Assembly: GCA_019695455.1 (NCBI GenBank)
Contig: JAEUAC010000459.1
Span: 1 to 7,333, forward strand
DNA length: 7,333 nt
Direction of reading: 5' to 3'
Source: Methylorubrum extorquens
GTDB lineage: Bacteria > Pseudomonadota > Alphaproteobacteria > Rhizobiales > Beijerinckiaceae
Shown here: one piece after another, positions 5,283-7,333 of the stretch
Numbering within the stretch: position 1 is the first letter of the stretch
Layout of the letters: the number at the start of each line of letters is the position of its first letter
Made by a program: the position numbers and the translations under genes
Notes under the pieces: generated by a model
The model's input: only the letters and a program-made list of their open reading frames with translations
Databases searched by the model: none
Told to the model about the DNA's origin: nothing

Positions 5283-6481
5283 TCCGGCGCGCCGAGGCGG
5301 ACGCGGTTGCGCCCCTCGGACTTCGCCTCGTAGAGCGCCGCGTCGGCGCGCCTGACGGCCGGGTCGAGCCGGTCCTCGCCGGCCGGGATCGCCGTCGCGC
5401 CGATGCTGACGGTCACGTCCAGGGGTCTCCCGTCGAGGTCGAACGGCGTCTCCTCGACCGATCGCCGGAACCGCTCCGCCAGGCGGAGCGCCTCCGCCAG
5501 CGGCGTGTCGGGCAGGACGATCAGGAACTCCTCCCCGCCCCATCGCCCGACGATGTCGGTGCGGCGCCGGAACGTCCCGGAGAGGCGCGTCGCGAACTGC
5601 CGCAGCACGGCGTCGCCGGCCTCGTGGCCGTGGGTGTCGTTGATGGCCTTGAAGCGATCGATGTCGCAGACGAGCACGGCGGCCGTCCGATGGAGGGACG
5701 CCGGCAGGCGCGTCAGCCGTTCGGCCAGGATGCCGATGCCGCGGCGGTTGACGAGCCCCGTCAGCGGGTCGGTGAGCGCCAGCCGCTCGACCTGCGAATG
5801 GGCCCGCTCGCCCGCCATGGCGAGCAGCCCGATATAGATGAGGACGCTCAGCGCCTGATCGGCCACGAGCGAGTACGAGACGTTGTCGACGCCGAGCACC
5901 CGCTCGGGAGCGGCCACGGCGATGACGGAGGTCGCCAGGAACAGGAGCAGGAACACCGACAGGGCGGTGCCGACGAGGTAGCGCGAGACGAGCCGCGTGC
6001 GGTCGCGCGTGGTGAACAGGGTGCGCAGCACCTGGACCATGACGGCGCTGAGGCACAGGAACATGCCCGCCATGGCGAAGCGGCCGTCCGGCCAGACCAG
6101 CGAGAGGCCCGCATAGGTTGCGGCCGTCCCCGCCACGCAGACGATCTGGACGCGCCAGATGGGCCGGTAGCCGTCGAAGCTGCGCAGTCCGCTCCAGAGG
6201 AGGGCGAGGCTGGTCGCAAAGATCCCGTAGACGACCGCCCCCATGCCCGGCGGCAGGAACGTCACGCGCTGGTCGAGGAAGGTCATCGACAGTCCGATCA
6301 TCGAACATGCGATGCTTCCGGCCCAATGATACAGGTACGTGTCTGGATGGCGCCGCAGCGCCAAGACGACGAACATGACGATGTACGACAAGCGAGCGAG
6401 GATCGCGGCAAGCAGTAGCGTGTTGATTTCGAGAGCGACCATCGCGCCGACCCGTTCGGCAGAGGATAGCCGCACGGCCAT
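5276..6481 (-). CDS. Membrane-anchored diguanylate cyclase (GGDEF protein)
   Basis: This protein is expected to make cyclic di-GMP from two GTP. About seven hydrophobic segments fill residues 20-222 (roughly 20-42, 50-68, 80-98, 110-129, 136-152, 168-190 and 206-222). This membrane sensor part has no family I can name. The GGDEF domain spans about 232-396: LTDPLTGLVNRRG, CDIDRFKAINDTHGHEAGD with metal-binding Asp273, and the active-site GGEEF at 315-319. RRTD (306-309), five residues before GGEEF, is an intact inhibitory I-site, so product feedback is likely. There is no EAL domain. The start is unresolved: neither ATG 6481 nor ATG 6442 (MVALEINTLLL, closer to how such proteins usually begin) has a good ribosome site; the longer form is given. 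It lies 48 bases after the metallopeptidase gene on the same strand and may be co-transcribed with it. Confidence 0.9.
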   Translation of the reverse strand: MAVRLSSAERVGAMVALEINTLLLAAILARLSYIVMFVVLALRRHPDTYLYHWAGSIACSMIGLSMTFLDQRVTFLPPGMGAVVYGIFATSLALLWSGLRSFDGYRPIWRVQIVCVAGTAATYAGLSLVWPDGRFAMAGMFLCLSAVMVQVLRTLFTTRDRTRLVSRYLVGTALSVFLLLFLATSVIAVAAPERVLGVDNVSYSLVADQALSVLIYIGLLAMAGERAHSQVERLALTDPLTGLVNRRGIGILAERLTRLPASLHRTAAVLVCDIDRFKAINDTHGHEAGDAVLRQFATRLSGTFRRRTDIVGRWGGEEFLIVLPDTPLAEALRLAERFRRSVEETPFDLDGRPLDVTVSIGATAIPAGEDRLDPAVRRADAALYEAKSEGRNRVRLGAPEA

Positions 6482-6529
6482 TGTCGCAGGAGGCCGTTAC
6501 TTCATCGCCAATACGCGAGCGGCCCGTCG

Positions 6530-7270
6530 TCAGCCGTAGCGGTGCAGGTCGCCGCCGTGGCGCTTCAGCCAGATCTCCGCCTCGTCCGTCGCGGGGCAGA
6601 TCGTGCGGACGAGGCGCCAGAAGCGCTGCGAATGATTCATCTCCCTGAGATGCGCCACCTCGTGCGCCGCCAGGTAGTCGAGCACGAGCGGCGGCGCCAT
6701 GACGAGGCGCCAGGAGAAGCTCAGCGTCCCGGTCGACGAGCAGGAGTCCCAGCGCGAGCGCGTGTCCCGGAACGCGACGCGCCCCGCCTTGGCGCCGAGC
6801 GCCGCCGCGTGCCGCCCGACCGCCTCCCGCAGGTCCCGCCCGGCCTCGGCCGCGAGATGGCGGCGCAGGCGGCCCGGCAGGGTGGCGGGATCGCCCGCGA
6901 TCGACAGGAGCGGCGTCCCGGCCGCGTCGCGCTCCAGCCGGACCGGGCCGCGGGTGCCGTCCCGCAGGACGATCCGGTGCGGCACGCCCCGGATGGGGAC
7001 CAGGGCGCCCGGCTCGAACACGATGGGGCGCGGCAGGCGGGCCAGCCGCAGCGCGATCCAGCCGGCCTGCGCGGTCGCGAACCGCTCGAGGCTCGCCAGC
7101 GAGGCGTGCGGCGGGGCGGTCAGCGTGATGAGGTCCGGGCCCGAGACCCGCAGCGTCAGCCGCCGCGCGCCCGTCCGGCGCCGGATGGCGACCGGGAAGG
7201 TGCGGCCCTCGTGCGCGATCGCGATCGTCGCCGGGTCGGCGGGCGCGGCGCGGCGGAACAGCCTGAGCAT
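6530..7270 (-). CDS. YgjP-type (M48/DUF45) zinc metallopeptidase
   Basis: The 246-residue protein carries HEVAH (203-207), the HExxH zinc motif with Glu204 as catalytic base. NHSQRFW follows, and its His213 is the likely third zinc ligand. Just before these lies RWDSCSSTGTLSFSWRL, the family signature, usually RWGSCS; the Gly-to-Asp change is unusual but outside the metal site. The N-terminal half (VAIRRRTGARRLTLRV, LITLTAP) fits the beta-rich part of the YgjP/SprT-like family. There is no signal peptide or membrane segment, so it is probably cytoplasmic. Substrates of this family are largely unknown. ATG at 7270 gives the usual family beginning; no strong ribosome site precedes it. The diguanylate cyclase gene follows 48 bases downstream; no functional link is evident. 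Confidence 0.88.
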   Translation of the reverse strand: MLRLFRRAAPADPATIAIAHEGRTFPVAIRRRTGARRLTLRVSGPDLITLTAPPHASLASLERFATAQAGWIALRLARLPRPIVFEPGALVPIRGVPHRIVLRDGTRGPVRLERDAAGTPLLSIAGDPATLPGRLRRHLAAEAGRDLREAVGRHAAALGAKAGRVAFRDTRSRWDSCSSTGTLSFSWRLVMAPPLVLDYLAAHEVAHLREMNHSQRFWRLVRTICPATDEAEIWLKRHGGDLHRYG

Positions 7271-7333
7271 GGCCGAGGCGAGGCCCCGTCCCGTCCGGCC
7301 GTCAGCCTGTCCGGCCCGGGCCCGGCGCGGGGT

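Noticed and set aside
7271..7333. Possible promoter or gene end before the metallopeptidase
   Set aside because: It is extremely GC-rich with runs of CCGG/CCCGGG; no -35/-10 pair, ribosome site or recognisable coding end can be supported.

Overview
The window is about 70% GC and reads like an alphaproteobacterial chromosome, most likely Hyphomicrobiales (Rhizobiales). The evidence is the base composition, the very alphaproteobacterial YifB and GGDEF protein sequences, and a LexA box of the GAAC-N7-GAAC type used in that class. A Methylobacteriaceae-like origin is a guess. I see no tRNA, rRNA, CRISPR array or intact mobile element.

Left end (1-1084): a decayed strip. A receiver-domain remnant with a one-base frameshift (about 73-341, minus) lies next to a yifB gene (422-1084, minus). 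The yifB gene breaks off just before its Walker A motif, at a short AT-rich junction (about 405-442). The broken yifB still has a near-consensus promoter, over which a 31-base imperfect palindrome is centred. A small gene for a single-pass membrane protein (1155-1412, minus) lies upstream of it.

Middle (1413-5259, plus): a two-module VOC ring-cleaving dioxygenase of the MhqO type, then a two-gene DNA-repair operon. The operon encodes a radical SAM protein with a helix-hairpin-helix domain, and a DUF4130-UdgX fusion joined to it by a TGATG stop/start overlap. A LexA box overlaps the predicted transcription start of the operon, so it is probably an SOS module. The radical SAM protein ends in QMSLF, which resembles the beta sliding clamp-binding pentapeptide. 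The UdgX partner keeps the DNA-trapping KRRxH-type loop but contains no cysteine in all 479 residues, so it cannot hold the usual iron-sulfur cluster. This operon is the most interesting part of the window.

Right end (5276-7270, minus): a membrane-anchored diguanylate cyclase with GGEEF and I-site motifs, and upstream of it a YgjP-type zinc metallopeptidase with HEVAH. The cyclase is convergent with the repair operon. The two TGA stop codons pair with each other inside one 11-bp hairpin that probably acts as a shared terminator. Nothing can be supported in 1-72 or 7271-7333.
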